A DNA stretch of 64,000 nucleotides from CBDFNC01 sp965249895 (GCA_965249895.1 CBDFNC010000002.1:310001-374000), one strand, 5' to 3'. Shown: positions 1 to 9,268, counted from the stretch's first letter. Made by a program: numbers and translations. Notes: generated by a model not told the origin, from the letters alone.

Positions 1-1
1 C

Positions 2-94
2 AGCGCAAGGCTAAGGATAACCCTGACGGCAGCGCATTCCAAACAAGATGTATTAACGCTTACCTCAGCGTTAAATAAGGTACTTAATGGCTAA
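2..94 (+). CDS. bioF: 8-amino-7-oxononanoate synthase, C-terminal end (partial)
   Basis: The window opens inside a reading frame that starts before base 1 and ends with TAA at 92-94. The last 30 residues begin SARLRITLTAAHSKQDV, which matches the conserved C-terminal strand of BioF (RLRxTLSAAH). BioF is the PLP enzyme that condenses pimeloyl-ACP with alanine in biotin synthesis. The stop lies 8 bases inside bioC, so the two genes are translationally coupled, and bioC and bioD follow as expected of a bioBFCD operon. Only the tail is visible; the identification rests on this motif and the context. Confidence 0.8.
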   Translation, partial: SARLRITLTAAHSKQDVLTLTSALNKVLNG

Positions 95-881
95 CCAGTC
101 AGATATAGATAAAGCCGCAGTCGCGGCACGCTTTTCCAAAGCGGCGGCCGGCTACGACGCCATTGCCCAGCTGCAAAGAGACATAGGTGAAACTTTGCAG
201 CGGCAGATCCCGGCAAGTGACAGGGGTACTGTGCTGGATTTAGGATCGGGTACAGGGTATTTCACTGAGCGATTAGCCGACACCTATCAGCAGGTGATTG
301 GACTGGATTTGGCTTGGGGTATGCTGGAGTATTCCAGTAAGCGGCGTGGCCAGAATAATATCAGTTGGCTGAACGGTGACGCAGAGCAGCTGCCGTTGGC
401 GGATAATAGCCTTGATCTGGTTTATTCCAGCCTTGCATTACAGTGGTGCCAGCCGGCATTAAAATCCTTTGCGGAAATAAGGCGAGTATTGAAGCCGGGT
501 GGACACCTGGTATTTAGCTCTTTGCTGCAAGGCACCCTGGAGGAGTTGGGACAATCCTGGCTGGAAGTGGATGGGTTATCTCATATTAACGAGTTCAGCC
601 CCTTAGAGCAGGTCAGGCAAAGTCTGCTTGATGCCGGTTTTACCCATATACAGATAAGCCAGGAAACTAAAGTTCTCGCTTACCCCAGTGTGATAGCGCT
701 GATGCGTGATCTCAAAGGCATAGGCGCCAGCCACCTTCATCATCAACAAGGTGCGACCAAGGGTTTGGAAGGTCGAAGTAAGATCAAGGCGCTCAGTGGC
801 GCTTATGAGGCTAAGCGTACACCCGCGGGAATCTTACCCGCCACTTATCAAGTCTGCTATGGAATAATCCGCAATGACTAA
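87..881 (+). CDS. bioC: Malonyl-ACP O-methyltransferase BioC
   Basis: SAM-dependent class I methyltransferase of 264 residues, the normal BioC length. BioC methylates malonyl-ACP so that the fatty-acid machinery can build the pimeloyl chain of biotin. The SAM-binding glycine loop VLDLGSGTGYFTERL lies near residues 49-63, followed by the acidic end of strand 2 (IGLDLAWGML) and the post-motif WCQPALKSFAEIRRVLKPGG typical of the family. The N-terminus carries the BioC-like AARFSKAAAGYDAIAQLQ segment. It overlaps bioF upstream by 8 bases and bioD downstream by 8 bases, so the three are probably co-translated. Confidence 0.93.
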   Translation: MANQSDIDKAAVAARFSKAAAGYDAIAQLQRDIGETLQRQIPASDRGTVLDLGSGTGYFTERLADTYQQVIGLDLAWGMLEYSSKRRGQNNISWLNGDAEQLPLADNSLDLVYSSLALQWCQPALKSFAEIRRVLKPGGHLVFSSLLQGTLEELGQSWLEVDGLSHINEFSPLEQVRQSLLDAGFTHIQISQETKVLAYPSVIALMRDLKGIGASHLHHQQGATKGLEGRSKIKALSGAYEAKRTPAGILPATYQVCYGIIRND

Positions 882-1554
882 CACGTTTTTTGTTACAGGC
901 ACAGATACGGATGCAGGAAAAACGTTTGCCTGTGCCGGGCTGCTTCAGGCAGCCAAGAGCAAAGGATTAACAACTCTGGGCTATAAACCTATCGCGGCGG
1001 GATGCGAGCAGACGCCTTTAGGACTGCGTAATAGTGATGCGCAGATCTTACAAGCAGCGGCCAGTATTTTCGTGGAATATGACGAAGTTAACCCCATCGC
1101 TCTGGAACAGCCAATTGCCCCGCATATTGCAGCGCAATTGGCTGGAAAGGAGCTTGATGAAAAGGTGTTATCCCTGGGCTTACGTCAGCTGGAGCAGAAG
1201 CAGCCGGACTTACTCTTAGTCGAAGGGGCCGGTGGCTGGCGTTTACCGTTGCAAAAAGGGCGTTACCTGTCTCACTGGGTACAGGACGAAAAACTTCCAG
1301 TTATCCTGGTGGTAGGAGCGAAACTCGGTTGCCTTAATCACGCGCTGTTAACCGCAGAAGCCATAGCTGCGGATGGCTTAACCCTGGCAGGTTGGATTTG
1401 TAACCGGGTAGTAATAGAGCAAGCCTACTTTCAGGAAAATCTGCAATACCTTACCGAACAGATTAAAGCGCCTTTGTTAGGTTGTATTCCTCATTTACAG
1501 GCAGGCGAACAAGCGGGCCAATATCTGGATCTGGCTGAAATTATCGACGAGTAA
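874..1554 (+). CDS. bioD: Dethiobiotin synthetase
   Basis: ATP-dependent dethiobiotin synthetase (226 residues), which closes the ureido ring of 7,8-diaminopelargonate with CO2. The P-loop TGTDTDAGKT is at residues 8-17, and the second conserved block LLLVEGAGGW sits near residue 115. The YKPIAAGCE segment near residue 37 corresponds to the substrate-binding KPxxxG motif of BioD. It is the last gene of the bio operon; 133 bases of non-coding DNA separate it from htpX, which has its own promoter. No clear intrinsic terminator is visible after its stop. Confidence 0.95.
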   Translation: MTNTFFVTGTDTDAGKTFACAGLLQAAKSKGLTTLGYKPIAAGCEQTPLGLRNSDAQILQAAASIFVEYDEVNPIALEQPIAPHIAAQLAGKELDEKVLSLGLRQLEQKQPDLLLVEGAGGWRLPLQKGRYLSHWVQDEKLPVILVVGAKLGCLNHALLTAEAIAADGLTLAGWICNRVVIEQAYFQENLQYLTEQIKAPLLGCIPHLQAGEQAGQYLDLAEIIDE

Positions 1555-1610
1555 AACCCTGAGTATTGTCCAACTGAAATGTAAATCAGCGTAAAATTAG
1601 TGTCCTGGAC

Positions 1611-1644
1611 TTGTAATTTTAACATTGAGACATATTATGTCTCA
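1611..1644 (+). promoter_or_regulatory. htpX promoter overlapped by a perfect palindrome
   Basis: A sigma70-like pair, TTGTAA (1611-1616) and TATTAT (1633-1638) with a 16-base spacer, lies about 50 bases before htpX. A perfect 19-base palindrome, TGAGACATA-T-TATGTCTCA (1626-1644), covers the -10 box, the position of a repressor operator. The palindrome is seen directly; the promoter is inferred. I do not recognise the motif as the site of a named regulator, and no sigma32 (CTTGAA / CCCCAT) pair is evident. Confidence 0.55.
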
Positions 1645-1687
1645 GATTAAATCTAGAAATAGATAGTGGATAGAGACTGAGGTTTAT

Positions 1688-2560
1688 ATGAAACGAATTA
1701 TGCTTTTCCTTATCACCAACCTGGCTGTTGTGTTGGTGTTGGGCATAGTATTAAACATTATTTTTGCCGCTACCGGAATGAATTCAAGTTCGACCGGCGG
1801 GCTGCTGATCTTTGCTGCGGTATTTGGTTTTGGCGGCGCCTTTATTTCCCTGGCCATGTCAAAGTGGATGGCCAAGCGTTCCGTAGGTGCGCAAGTTATC
1901 ACTCAGCCAAGTAACCAGGCAGAGCATTGGTTAATGGAGACAGTTTCCAGACAGGCGCAGAAAGCGGGCATAAGTATGCCTGAAGTGGCTATATACCAAG
2001 CCGATGACATGAACGCCTTTGCCACCGGGATGAAAAAGAATAACGCCCTGGTTGCTGTGAGTACAGGTCTGTTACACAACATGACCCAGGATGAAGTGGA
2101 AGCTGTGCTGGCTCATGAAATAAGCCATATTGCTAATGGCGACATGGTAACCCTTACTCTGGTCCAGGGTGTGGTGAACACTTTCGTTATTTTCCTGGCG
2201 CGGGTTGTAGGTGGTTTTATCGATAATTTCCTCAATGGCAACAACGAAGAGGAAAGCTCCGGCCATGGGATGGCGTATTTTATTATAGTATTTATCCTGG
2301 AAATGCTGTTTGGCATCCTGGCCAGTATCATAGTTATGTGGTTCTCCCGAAAACGGGAATTTGTCGCCGACAATGGCGCCGCAGCCCTGGTTGGTAAAGA
2401 GAAAATGATTGCCGCACTGCAACGATTAAAGCAGAGTCATGAGTCGCAAATGGAAGGCTCTATGATGGCGTTTGGTATCAATGGCAAGCGTTCTATGTCT
2501 GAGTTGTTTATGTCTCATCCCGCATTAGACGACAGGATCAACGCACTACGTAATAGCTAA
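1688..2560 (+). CDS. htpX: Membrane zinc metalloprotease HtpX
   Basis: M48 integral-membrane protease of 290 residues (E. coli HtpX has 293). It degrades misfolded inner-membrane proteins together with FtsH. Two hydrophobic helices lie at about residues 5-25 and 36-56. The zinc motif HEISH is near residue 140 in the context EAVLAHEISHIANGDM, followed by two more membrane segments and the downstream zinc ligand region RKREFVADNGAA. The C-terminus ends HPALDDRINALRNS. Its last 40 bases are the first unit of the tandem array that follows, so the gene end is repeated many times. It is expressed from its own promoter, with a possible repressor operator. Confidence 0.95.
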   Translation: MKRIMLFLITNLAVVLVLGIVLNIIFAATGMNSSSTGGLLIFAAVFGFGGAFISLAMSKWMAKRSVGAQVITQPSNQAEHWLMETVSRQAQKAGISMPEVAIYQADDMNAFATGMKKNNALVAVSTGLLHNMTQDEVEAVLAHEISHIANGDMVTLTLVQGVVNTFVIFLARVVGGFIDNFLNGNNEEESSGHGMAYFIIVFILEMLFGILASIIVMWFSRKREFVADNGAAALVGKEKMIAALQRLKQSHESQMEGSMMAFGINGKRSMSELFMSHPALDDRINALRNS

Positions 2561-3461
2561 ATGATAAGGCATAGCGCTTGGTATCAGTATCAAGCGCTTC
2601 CTTCAATGTTGTTTATGTCGCTATATCCCAAGCCGCATTAGACGACAGGATCAACGCACTACGTAATAGCTAAATGATAAGGCATAGCGCTTGGTATCAG
2701 TATCAAGCGCTTCTCTCTAACTTGTTTATGTCGCTATATCCCAAGCCGCATTAGACGACAGGATCAACGCACTACGTAATAGCTAAATGATAAGGCATAG
2801 CGCTTGGTATCAGTATCAAGCGCTTCTCTCTAACTTGTTTATGTCGCTATATCCCAAGCCGCATTAGACGACAGGATCAATACATTGCGTAATAGCTAAA
2901 TGATAAGGCATAGCGCTTGGTATCAGTATCAAGCGCTTCTCTCTAACTTGTTTATGTCGCTATATCCCAAGCCGCATTAGACGACAGGATCAACGCACTA
3001 CGTAATAGCTAAATGATAAGGCATAGCGCTTGGTATCAGTATCAAGCGCTTCTCTCTAACTTGTTTATGTCGCTATATCCCAAGCCGCATTAGACGACAG
3101 GATCAACGCACTACGTAATAGCTAAATGATAAGGCATAGCGCTTGGTATCAGTATCAAGCGCTTCTCTCTAGCTTGTCTATGTCGCTACCCCTAACCACA
3201 TTAGACGACAGGATCAACGCACTACGTAATAGCTAAATGATAAGGCATAGCGCTTGGTATCAGTATCAAGCGCTTCTCTCTAGCTTGTCTATGTCGCTAC
3301 CCCTAACCACATTAGACGACAGGATCAATACATTGCGTAATAGCTAAATGACAAGGCATGGCGCTTGGTATAAATATCAAGTGCTTCCTTCAATGTTGTT
3401 TATGTCTCTATACCCCAAACAGCATTAGACGATAGAATAAATGCATTGCGTAATAGCTAAA
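2521..3461 (+). repeat. 113-bp tandem array made from the htpX 3' end
   Basis: Nine copies of one unit start at 2521, 2634, 2747, 2860, 2973, 3086, 3197, 3308 and 3421. The spacing is 113 bases except for two 111-base steps at 3086-3197 and 3197-3308; the last copy is partial. Each unit holds the final codons of htpX with its stop (ALDDRINALRNS), then a hairpin AGCGCTTG...CAAGCGCT, then a linker GTTTATGTCGCTATATCCCAAG. Copies differ by few substitutions. The hairpin here lacks a T-run, unlike the related copy at 9041-9122, which keeps one. No protein is encoded beyond the repeated tail fragment. Confidence 0.97.
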
Positions 3462-3508
3462 GGGGTTTGAAGTCCAACGGTACGAAAAGTTGCGCTAAGC
3501 TCGAATAT

Positions 3509-5416
3509 CCTACATTCCGCGGCATTATCTTCTGTGACGTTTCTTTTCCTAAGAAAAATAGCAAAATATTGGCCACTGAGGCAGGGGCTCGAACTTGCAA
3601 CATTGTCGGCTAAATTTCAGGATCGCCAAGCCTGCAGCGGCGAGGCGCTGCGCAGTGGGGGGGCCCTGGTTACACCAGGTTATAGATAGCGCTAACCTCT
3701 TTGCCGAATAAACTCAGGATCTTCGTTTTCTCCTCTGTTAATCCCTTCACGCCGCCTCCGTGCCCGGCCACGCTCACCCAATGCACACCCAAGAGCTGCT
3801 GAAACATCCATCTTAAGGTCGGTTTCCTGGTTGCTTTACCGAGTTGGTTTTTCACTGTTTCACCTTTCTCGGCCAGGGTTTCTCTGAGCTGAAACTCCCC
3901 TGCGTTGTACACCATCAGTCACAGCGTCATCACCATCATGAGCGCATCGTAGCGGCTCGGTGTTTTGAGATAGATACCGCTAAGGTGAAACAGTGGATCT
4001 TTGATAAACCGAAAGCCCCGCTCTACGCCTTGCTGCTCCTGTAAGTCGCCAGCATGGCCGCCGCGTCCATACCCGGCGTGTGCAAATCGTTGGTGGCCAG
4101 GATAAAGCGACCTAATTTGTTGCGGTGCGGGCGGATCTTGTCGGCGCAGGGCGCTATTTGAATCGTCAGTTGATAGTGAGAAAATACAGGCTGTGCATCC
4201 TTTGCCGGACGACCCCGGCCCGGGTATTTACTCTTCTCCTCCAGCTGATAGTTCACTCTGTGGTACTTGAGCTTAGCTTCGAATGCAAGCGCGGCCCGCT
4301 CGGCGTCCTGACGACAACCAAAAGCTTGCCGCATCAATTTAACCGCCTCTTTCTGCGCCTGAGCCACCACTTTTTCAATACGCTTATTGAGCGTTTTGGT
4401 TTCCCGCTTTTCGGCCTGGGCTGAAAACACCATTAACTAGTGTTGGCGTAGGCCGCGATCAGTTTGGCCCAGCCAGACCCCCTCGTAGCCCTCCTGCAAC
4501 GGCTGCCAGGCGAACTCGGCAGCGTCTGCTTCAACGAGCTGCTTAACCAGCTTGAGCGTCTCCGGGACACGGGTGAGCCAGAGTAGATCTAAGATCATCA
4601 GCTTCCCTTGGGTGTAGAGCGCCGAGTCGGCAACCCAGAGCAGCTCAGGGCTGTCCTCCAGTTGCTTGCGAAAGGCCTTGATCCGCGCCAGCGTTTGGTG
4701 AAATTTTTTTTATCCTGACTATTGCCATTGAGGCCTTCGTACCAAAGGGGCAGATTGGCAGACCCGACCACGGTGAGTGACAGCACCAGTTGCTTGAGAT
4801 CAGGACGGTGGTCCTTGGAATGACCATATTTGGGCAAGGGTGGGTATTTTTCGCCCTTAAAATTCTCTTTATCAACTTCGTAATCGCCACATAACCTGAT
4901 GCTGCTGGTGTCGATATGCGCGCTTTCGCGCCAGGGCGTCGTCATTAAAGTGACTGGCTTCGACGCCTTCACCGAACAGGCGGCCAACGGCTTTGCCTTC
5001 AAAAAATGTTGGGGACAGGTAGAGTGGACTCTGAGTGAACCCCAGGCCATTGATTATCATCGCCTTGATGCGCTGGCCATGGGTGAGAACAGCGCCTTTT
5101 TCTTTCGACACGGGCAACCTAGCGTCAATGCGCGACACCAGGCCGAGCTTATCGACAAGGCCAGCCACTATGCCGAGGTGATCGAGTGTTTCTACCTCTA
5201 TGTGGGAAAGCAGCTGATGCTCAATGGCGGACGTCTGCAAGCGAAAGCCTTAAATATGCGGTTAGACTGATGAAGGATTTTCTCACAGCTGGCGTATTGG
5301 GCGTGTGATCTATTGGCTATAGACAAAGTGATCTATCAGCCATTCGTCACGATAGCGTGAGATAAGTCACATTAAATAAATACTCGGCGCTGCTAAAATT
5401 GGTGCGGAAAACCGGG
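3509..5416 (-). mobile_element. IS1634-family insertion sequence, decayed copy
   Basis: The element is bounded by imperfect terminal inverted repeats: CCTACATTCCGCGGC at 3509 and GGTGCGGAAAACCGGG ending at 5416. A 5-base target duplication AATAT lies on each side (3504-3508 and 5417-5421). Its ends resemble those of the better preserved relative at 31955-33942, whose repeat is CCGACATTCCGCA. The transposase inside runs on the minus strand and is broken in several places. Length is 1908 bases. Confidence 0.82.
3670..5240 (-). pseudogene. IS1634-family transposase, multiply frameshifted
   Basis: The transposase survives as fragments in different frames: the N-terminus at 4872-5240 (VETLDHLGIVAGLVDKLGLV, RIDARLPVSK, HGQRIKAMIINGLGFTQ), a middle piece around 4598-4890, another at 4023-4433, and the C-terminus at 3670-3915 (MVYNAGEFQLRETL). 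All align piece by piece with the transposase at 32125-33776. The N-terminal block is of the DUF4277 type found before the DDE domain of IS1634-family enzymes. Repeated frame changes mean no functional protein can be made. Confidence 0.85.
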
Positions 5417-5463
5417 AATATTAGTTTAATTAGTGAATTATGAACGGCAGGTAAGTGCCAGGA

Positions 5464-7211
5464 GGGAACCCATCAAACTTGGGTAACAAATGAGAGGAGA
5501 AATCTGAGGAAATAAGCGCAGTTGTTTGAGATAATTATTTCGCGAAAAACACTATCAAGAACAACAAAATGCCGATACTAAACCGAACACCACTTAGCTC
5601 CTCAGACAAACTCGATCTTCTCGCAAAGAGCGCCATTTTACAAGCCCATGGTGATATCACCGCCTTATCCGATGAATTCGGTATATCCCGCAAGGCTGTC
5701 TACACCGCCCGCGGGGCTGCCCGGGCTGCCTTCGACGCCCTCGTCAAAACGCAAAGTGAGCCGGATTGTATCGCGACGCTTGATGTGGATGTGCCACACC
5801 TGCGCCGCAGTATTGTCGCGTTAACCATCACTGCCCCCAATTCCATTCGCAGTATTGAAGCGCTTATACCTCTGCTGTATCCCGGCTGTAAAGTCAGCTA
5901 TGGCTATATACAAGGGGTTATTGCCGAGGCGCAAAAAAATGCCGCTGACTTCAACCGAACGGTGCCATTATCAGCCATCCAGAGCGGTGCGGTGGATGAA
6001 ATGTTCAGCCAGGGCGACCCTGTGCTGGCGGGCGTTGACCTGGATCCCGGCTACCTGTTCTGCCTGTCTCACGAGCAACAGCGAGATGGTAAAACCTGGG
6101 CCAAAGTACTCCAGCAGGCTGCTGCTCAGGGGATGATGCCAAAACACATCGTCAAAGACGGTGCCAAGGGGATAGCCGCCGGTGTCACCACGGTTTTCGA
6201 ACAGGCGCAGCAACGTGATGATGTTTTTCATGCCCTGTATATCGCTGCCAAGGCGGTGCGCAGGGTTGAGCAACGTGCTTACTATTACATTACCCAGGAA
6301 GAAACGGCTTACCAGGCCATCAGCCCCACCATAACAGAAGACCCGGATGATACGTTCGGTCAATGGCTGCGTGCAGATAACCAATGCGATAAGGCTATCG
6401 AGCGCTATGAGCATGCTGAACGGGCTTTGCACCTTCTTCACGCCACCTTCAGCTGCGTTTGCCGAAAGACCGGCAAGCTAATGACCACCGAAATGGCGCA
6501 GACCAGGCTGGCCCATGCCACGCTATTGCTGCGCTATTGCTGCGCTATTGCTGCGCAGGGCGGCACATAAGGAATGTAACAAGGCGGCGACTTATCTGGT
6601 AAACCGCTTGGATGGCCTCACTCTGGCCACCCAAGCACTCCATGATAAGTTACAAGGCTGTATTGCACGTTATTCTCAGCAACCAGTTGAGCTGGCTTGC
6701 CGCTTCTTTGAGTGCCGACGTGAATTAGCAAAGGCCGGGAAGCACAAGCAACAGCGGCTTATTCAGGAAATGCTCGGCAGCTACCGCCTGTTGACCACAC
6801 AGTTGGATGAAACACGCTGTGAGCAGCTGATGCAGGAAGTGGAAATGTTACCCACCAAACGTCACCGCGCGTCCAGTGCCATTGAAGGCTTCAACGCTAC
6901 CTTACGCACTTATCTGTATGCCAGAAAGGGTGTGAACCAAGCGTTTCTGGAGCTGTTCCGCGCCTGGTACAACCTGCGGGAAAAGCGCTGGGGACGTCAC
7001 AAAGGCCGGTCAGCCCACGAATTGCTGACGGGAGAAAAGGTGACCGACTGGCTGACACTGCTTGGCTTCCCACCGAGTAAGCTCAGCCACTGATTTTAGC
7101 CTGGTAACAGGCAACCCAAACTGACTATTTATTAATCTGATCCAGCACTCGCTGAATTGGAGAGGAGCTATTGGTTTTGTTACCCTAAACGGGTGGAATT
7201 TGATCAGTCCC
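5464..7211 (+). mobile_element. Insertion sequence with GGGAACC...GGGTAACA ends
   Basis: The left end is GGGAACCCATCAAACTTGGG followed by TAACA (5464-5488); the right end, read on the other strand, is GGGACTGATCAAATT...GGGTAACA (7178-7211). The direct repeat GCCAGGA (8 bases as GCCAGGAG if the boundary is moved by one) flanks both sides at 5457-5463 and 7212-7218, which defines the target duplication. The element is about 1748 bases long with one transposase gene. I cannot assign a named IS family. The two MITE-like elements at 8824-9012 and 21690-21783 share its GGGTAACA end motif. Confidence 0.8.
5569..7093 (+). pseudogene. DDE-type transposase disrupted by an 11-bp slippage
   Basis: Two overlapping frames, 5569-6570 and 6515-7093, make one transposase of about 500 residues. 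An N-terminal helix-turn-helix (ISRKAVYTARGAARAAF, near residue 45) is followed by probable catalytic acids in AGVDLDPGY, VKDGAKGI and SAIEGFNATLRTYLYARKG. At 6520-6553 the 11-base unit CTATTGCTGCG occurs three times. Removing two copies joins the frames seamlessly as ATLLLRRAAHKECN, so the break is a recent expansion. The family is not recognised. Whether slippage restores some full-length enzyme is unknown. Confidence 0.8.
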
Positions 7212-7218
7212 GCCAGGA

Positions 7219-7428
7219 GCAGACGGTGGGACTTTATAATCAATATTCACTTTTACCACTTAGAAGATATTAACAATTTAACAAGTTGGTCGTGATTTTT
7301 AGTCGCTTTTGAGCAGATGCTGACATTAAAGATAAAGTGCCTTGTGGTAGAGAAGATAAGTATCTTGCTCAACAATATAGTATCGTTTTGTCCGAAATCA
7401 ACGGACGAAAGTGAACATGGTATTTGTA
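7219..7428. other. Short AT-rich gap between IS and hydrolase gene
   Basis: This stretch follows the right target duplication of the IS and lies 3' of the minus-strand hydrolase gene. It is AT-rich, like the hydrolase gene, and I see no open frame, RNA or clear terminator in it. Confidence 0.5.
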
Positions 7429-8232
7429 TTACTGCCTAATTTCATTGGCAAGAAAAACTTTAGAGAGACTAACAAATGCGTCTTTGTTTTCACCATCGTA
7501 ACCCCCATGACCAACATCAGGTATAATCCAAAGGTCAGAGTTAGGCAGGTGCTTTCTAGAACGTATCACTTCTTCTAGTGGCACACCTTGGTCATTGTCA
7601 CCGGCAACGATCAGGACGTTTGTCTGAATTTTTTTTAAATCGTCATTGCTTAGTCGTATCGAATAATTCTTAAATTGTTCAAACATAATACGAACTTGTT
7701 CATCAGATTTATGAGCACCTTTTATCCAGGGATAATCTTTGGCGATTTCATAGGTAAATGATTTTTCTATTTCCGGATAATTTTCAATGGACCAGCTGCC
7801 CAAAGAACCAATTGTAACCATAGAATCAATGACAGATGGATTAATTAATGCCAGTTGATAAAGCACATCGCCACCGTAGCTAAAACCGATAGCATTGATC
7901 TTGTCGAGTTTCAAATGTTCAATTAACATATTTAAATCTTCTGCAACTTTTTTAATTGACAATGTTTCGGTAAAGGCATCAGATCTACCATGTCCTGTTA
8001 AATCAACCAAGTAAACTTGGTATGCATCAACATAATCTTTCACATGGTCACGCCAAGCTTGAGACGATGCGGTATAACCGTGAAGCAAAAACAAAGGCGT
8101 ACCTTTGCCATAAACTTCGTAATAAATATTCTTTCCATTAATAATAACGGTTTCTGCTTTTGTTGGTTGATTAGCAAGGCAATTTGATGACATTAACACT
8201 CCAATTAATATAAAAATAATTCTGTATAGCAT
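7429..8232 (-). CDS. Exported alpha/beta hydrolase (lipase/peptidase-like)
   Basis: Alpha/beta-hydrolase of 267 residues with an N-terminal signal peptide (MLYRIIFILIGVLMSSNCLA, cleavage after about residue 20), so probably periplasmic. The oxyanion-loop motif is LFLLHGYTASS. The nucleophile elbow is GFSYGG (Ser near residue 117), the acid is in AGDNDQGVP, and the histidine is in DVGHGG, so the triad is complete. The substrate cannot be inferred; similar proteins are annotated as proline iminopeptidases or esterases. Its base composition is clearly lower in GC than the core genes around it, and it lies among insertion sequences, which suggests a horizontally acquired cargo gene. Confidence 0.8.
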   Translation of the reverse strand: MLYRIIFILIGVLMSSNCLANQPTKAETVIINGKNIYYEVYGKGTPLFLLHGYTASSQAWRDHVKDYVDAYQVYLVDLTGHGRSDAFTETLSIKKVAEDLNMLIEHLKLDKINAIGFSYGGDVLYQLALINPSVIDSMVTIGSLGSWSIENYPEIEKSFTYEIAKDYPWIKGAHKSDEQVRIMFEQFKNYSIRLSNDDLKKIQTNVLIVAGDNDQGVPLEEVIRSRKHLPNSDLWIIPDVGHGGYDGENKDAFVSLSKVFLANEIRQ

Positions 8233-8368
8233 AGTATTGATTGATCAGCAATTCCCAGCGAGTTGAAGTTATCAACAAAATCATGTACATATATTTCATC
8301 TCCATGAAATTGAAATTAACATTGTCAGTTAGTAATCGTTTTAAAAAGCAGCGCCGTCTCAGGGCCAT

Positions 8369-8821
8369 GCTACCCAGACCTGAAGATCTGAAATTACGCA
8401 AGCAGCTCTCAGCTCCCGGTCTGCTCAACATCGTCAGGGCAGAATTTCACCACGTATCTGAGTTCAGAAAGCGTCAACCTACCTATTCAATGACTGAATT
8501 GTCTGATGAGCGGACTGGCAGTATTTTCCTTCAAATCACCTTCTCTGCTTAAGTTTGAAGAACTGCTCAGTGAGGAGACGGTTAGGGCAAACTTGACATC
8601 CCTCTACGGCGTTAAGAAAGCACCCTGTGACAGTCAGCTACGGGAAGTGCTGGATCCGGTATCACCCATTGAACTACGTCCGGCGTTTGTCGAAATACAT
8701 GCGCCTTTACAACGTTAGAACATGATGGAAGCGTTCGAATTTTTGGATGGCCAGTTGTTGTCCATTGACGGCACTGGGTTGTATTCCTCAGGCAAAGTCA
8801 GCTGTCCGGAATGCTGTGTAA
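8369..8821 (+). pseudogene. Transposase remnant (N-terminal part), frameshifted
   Basis: Three consecutive frame fragments read as one protein: PGLLNIVRAEFHHVSEFRKR, then MSGLAVFSFKSPSLLKFEEL up to HAPLQR and a stop, then MMEAFEFLDGQLLSIDGTGL. The pattern (DCLMSGLAVFS-like helix followed by a DGTGxYSSGKV strand with a probable first catalytic Asp) resembles a DDE transposase. Frame changes near 8494 and the in-frame stop at 8716-8718 inactivate it. The rest is cut off by the MITE at 8824. The exact IS family is uncertain. Confidence 0.6.
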
Positions 8822-8823
8822 AA

Positions 8824-9012
8824 GGGAACCTATCAAACCTGGGTAACAGTTCCAGCAGGATTGGTAGGAACCGAATCCATCTCAGGGATGAGATGTTAAA
8901 TGCATGGATGCGCGTTCGGCGAACCTTGCCGACACAGGCTTCGCGGATTGCATCCGCTCCTACAGCCAACGCGGCAATTGTTACCCAAAATCCTTTATTA
9001 TGATTGGTTCCT
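8824..9012. mobile_element. MITE-like element with a nested dispersed repeat
   Basis: The left end GGGAACCTATCAAACCTGGG continues to TAACAGTTCCAG. The right end, read in reverse, is AGGAACCAATCA...TTGGGTAACAATT. These imperfect inverted termini match those of the IS at 5464-7211, so this is probably a non-autonomous relative. Between them lies a 99-base copy of the GTAGGA...TTCGGCGAAC dispersed repeat (8865-8963). No transposase is encoded. Confidence 0.7.
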
Positions 9013-9122
9013 ATGTTGTTTATGTCCCTATATCCCAAACAGCATTAGACGACAGGATCAACGCACTACGTAATAGCTAAATGATAAGTCATGGCGCTTG
9101 TTATCAATATCAAGCGCTTTTT
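9013..9122 (+). terminator. Last htpX-tail repeat unit with intact terminator
   Basis: After the accessory block a further copy of the htpX-end unit appears: linker, tail codons ALDDRINALRNS with stop, then the hairpin GGCGCTTG/CAAGCGC (9093-9117) followed directly by TTTTT. This is a proper intrinsic terminator, whereas the array copies at 2574-3180 lack the T-run. It is probably the original htpX terminator, now 6.5 kb from the gene. Confidence 0.75.
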
Positions 9123-9183
9123 AAGAACAAGAGTGGCACCTTATCTTTTGTAGTTAAATTGTTAACCTTAAGCTAACAAAAGG

Positions 9184-9268
9184 TTGATTTGTATCAACTG
9201 CGCTCACCCGATAATATAGGCGCCTACTACTGCTATTTTCTGGCTGATTTTTAATCAGCCTTTTTTTT
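9184..9268 (+). terminator. Intrinsic terminator, possibly ending a very short transcript
   Basis: The stem GGCTGATT...AATCAGCC (9242-9260) is followed by eight T (9261-9268), a strong rho-independent terminator. A weak promoter-like pair (TTGTAT at 9189-9194, TAATAT at 9212-9217, spacer 17) lies only about 30 bases upstream, so a transcript of about 45-50 nt is conceivable. No open reading frame lies between them. The terminator is clear; the promoter and RNA are speculative. Confidence 0.6.

Noticed and set aside
2574..3461. Possible CRISPR array or integron attC array
   Set aside because: Units are near-identical over their whole 113 bases without variable spacers, and they contain the htpX gene end; no cas or integrase genes are nearby.
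3586..3640. tRNA-like 3' end (GGGGCTCGAACTTGC on the plus strand)
   Set aside because: The T-arm stem does not pair, no anticodon arm or acceptor partner is found, and the stretch lies within the IS1634-family element.
8241..8340. Upstream part of the 103-codon frame at 8241-8552 as a separate gene
   Set aside because: Only the part from about 8369 resembles a transposase; the rest is the upstream region of the hydrolase gene.
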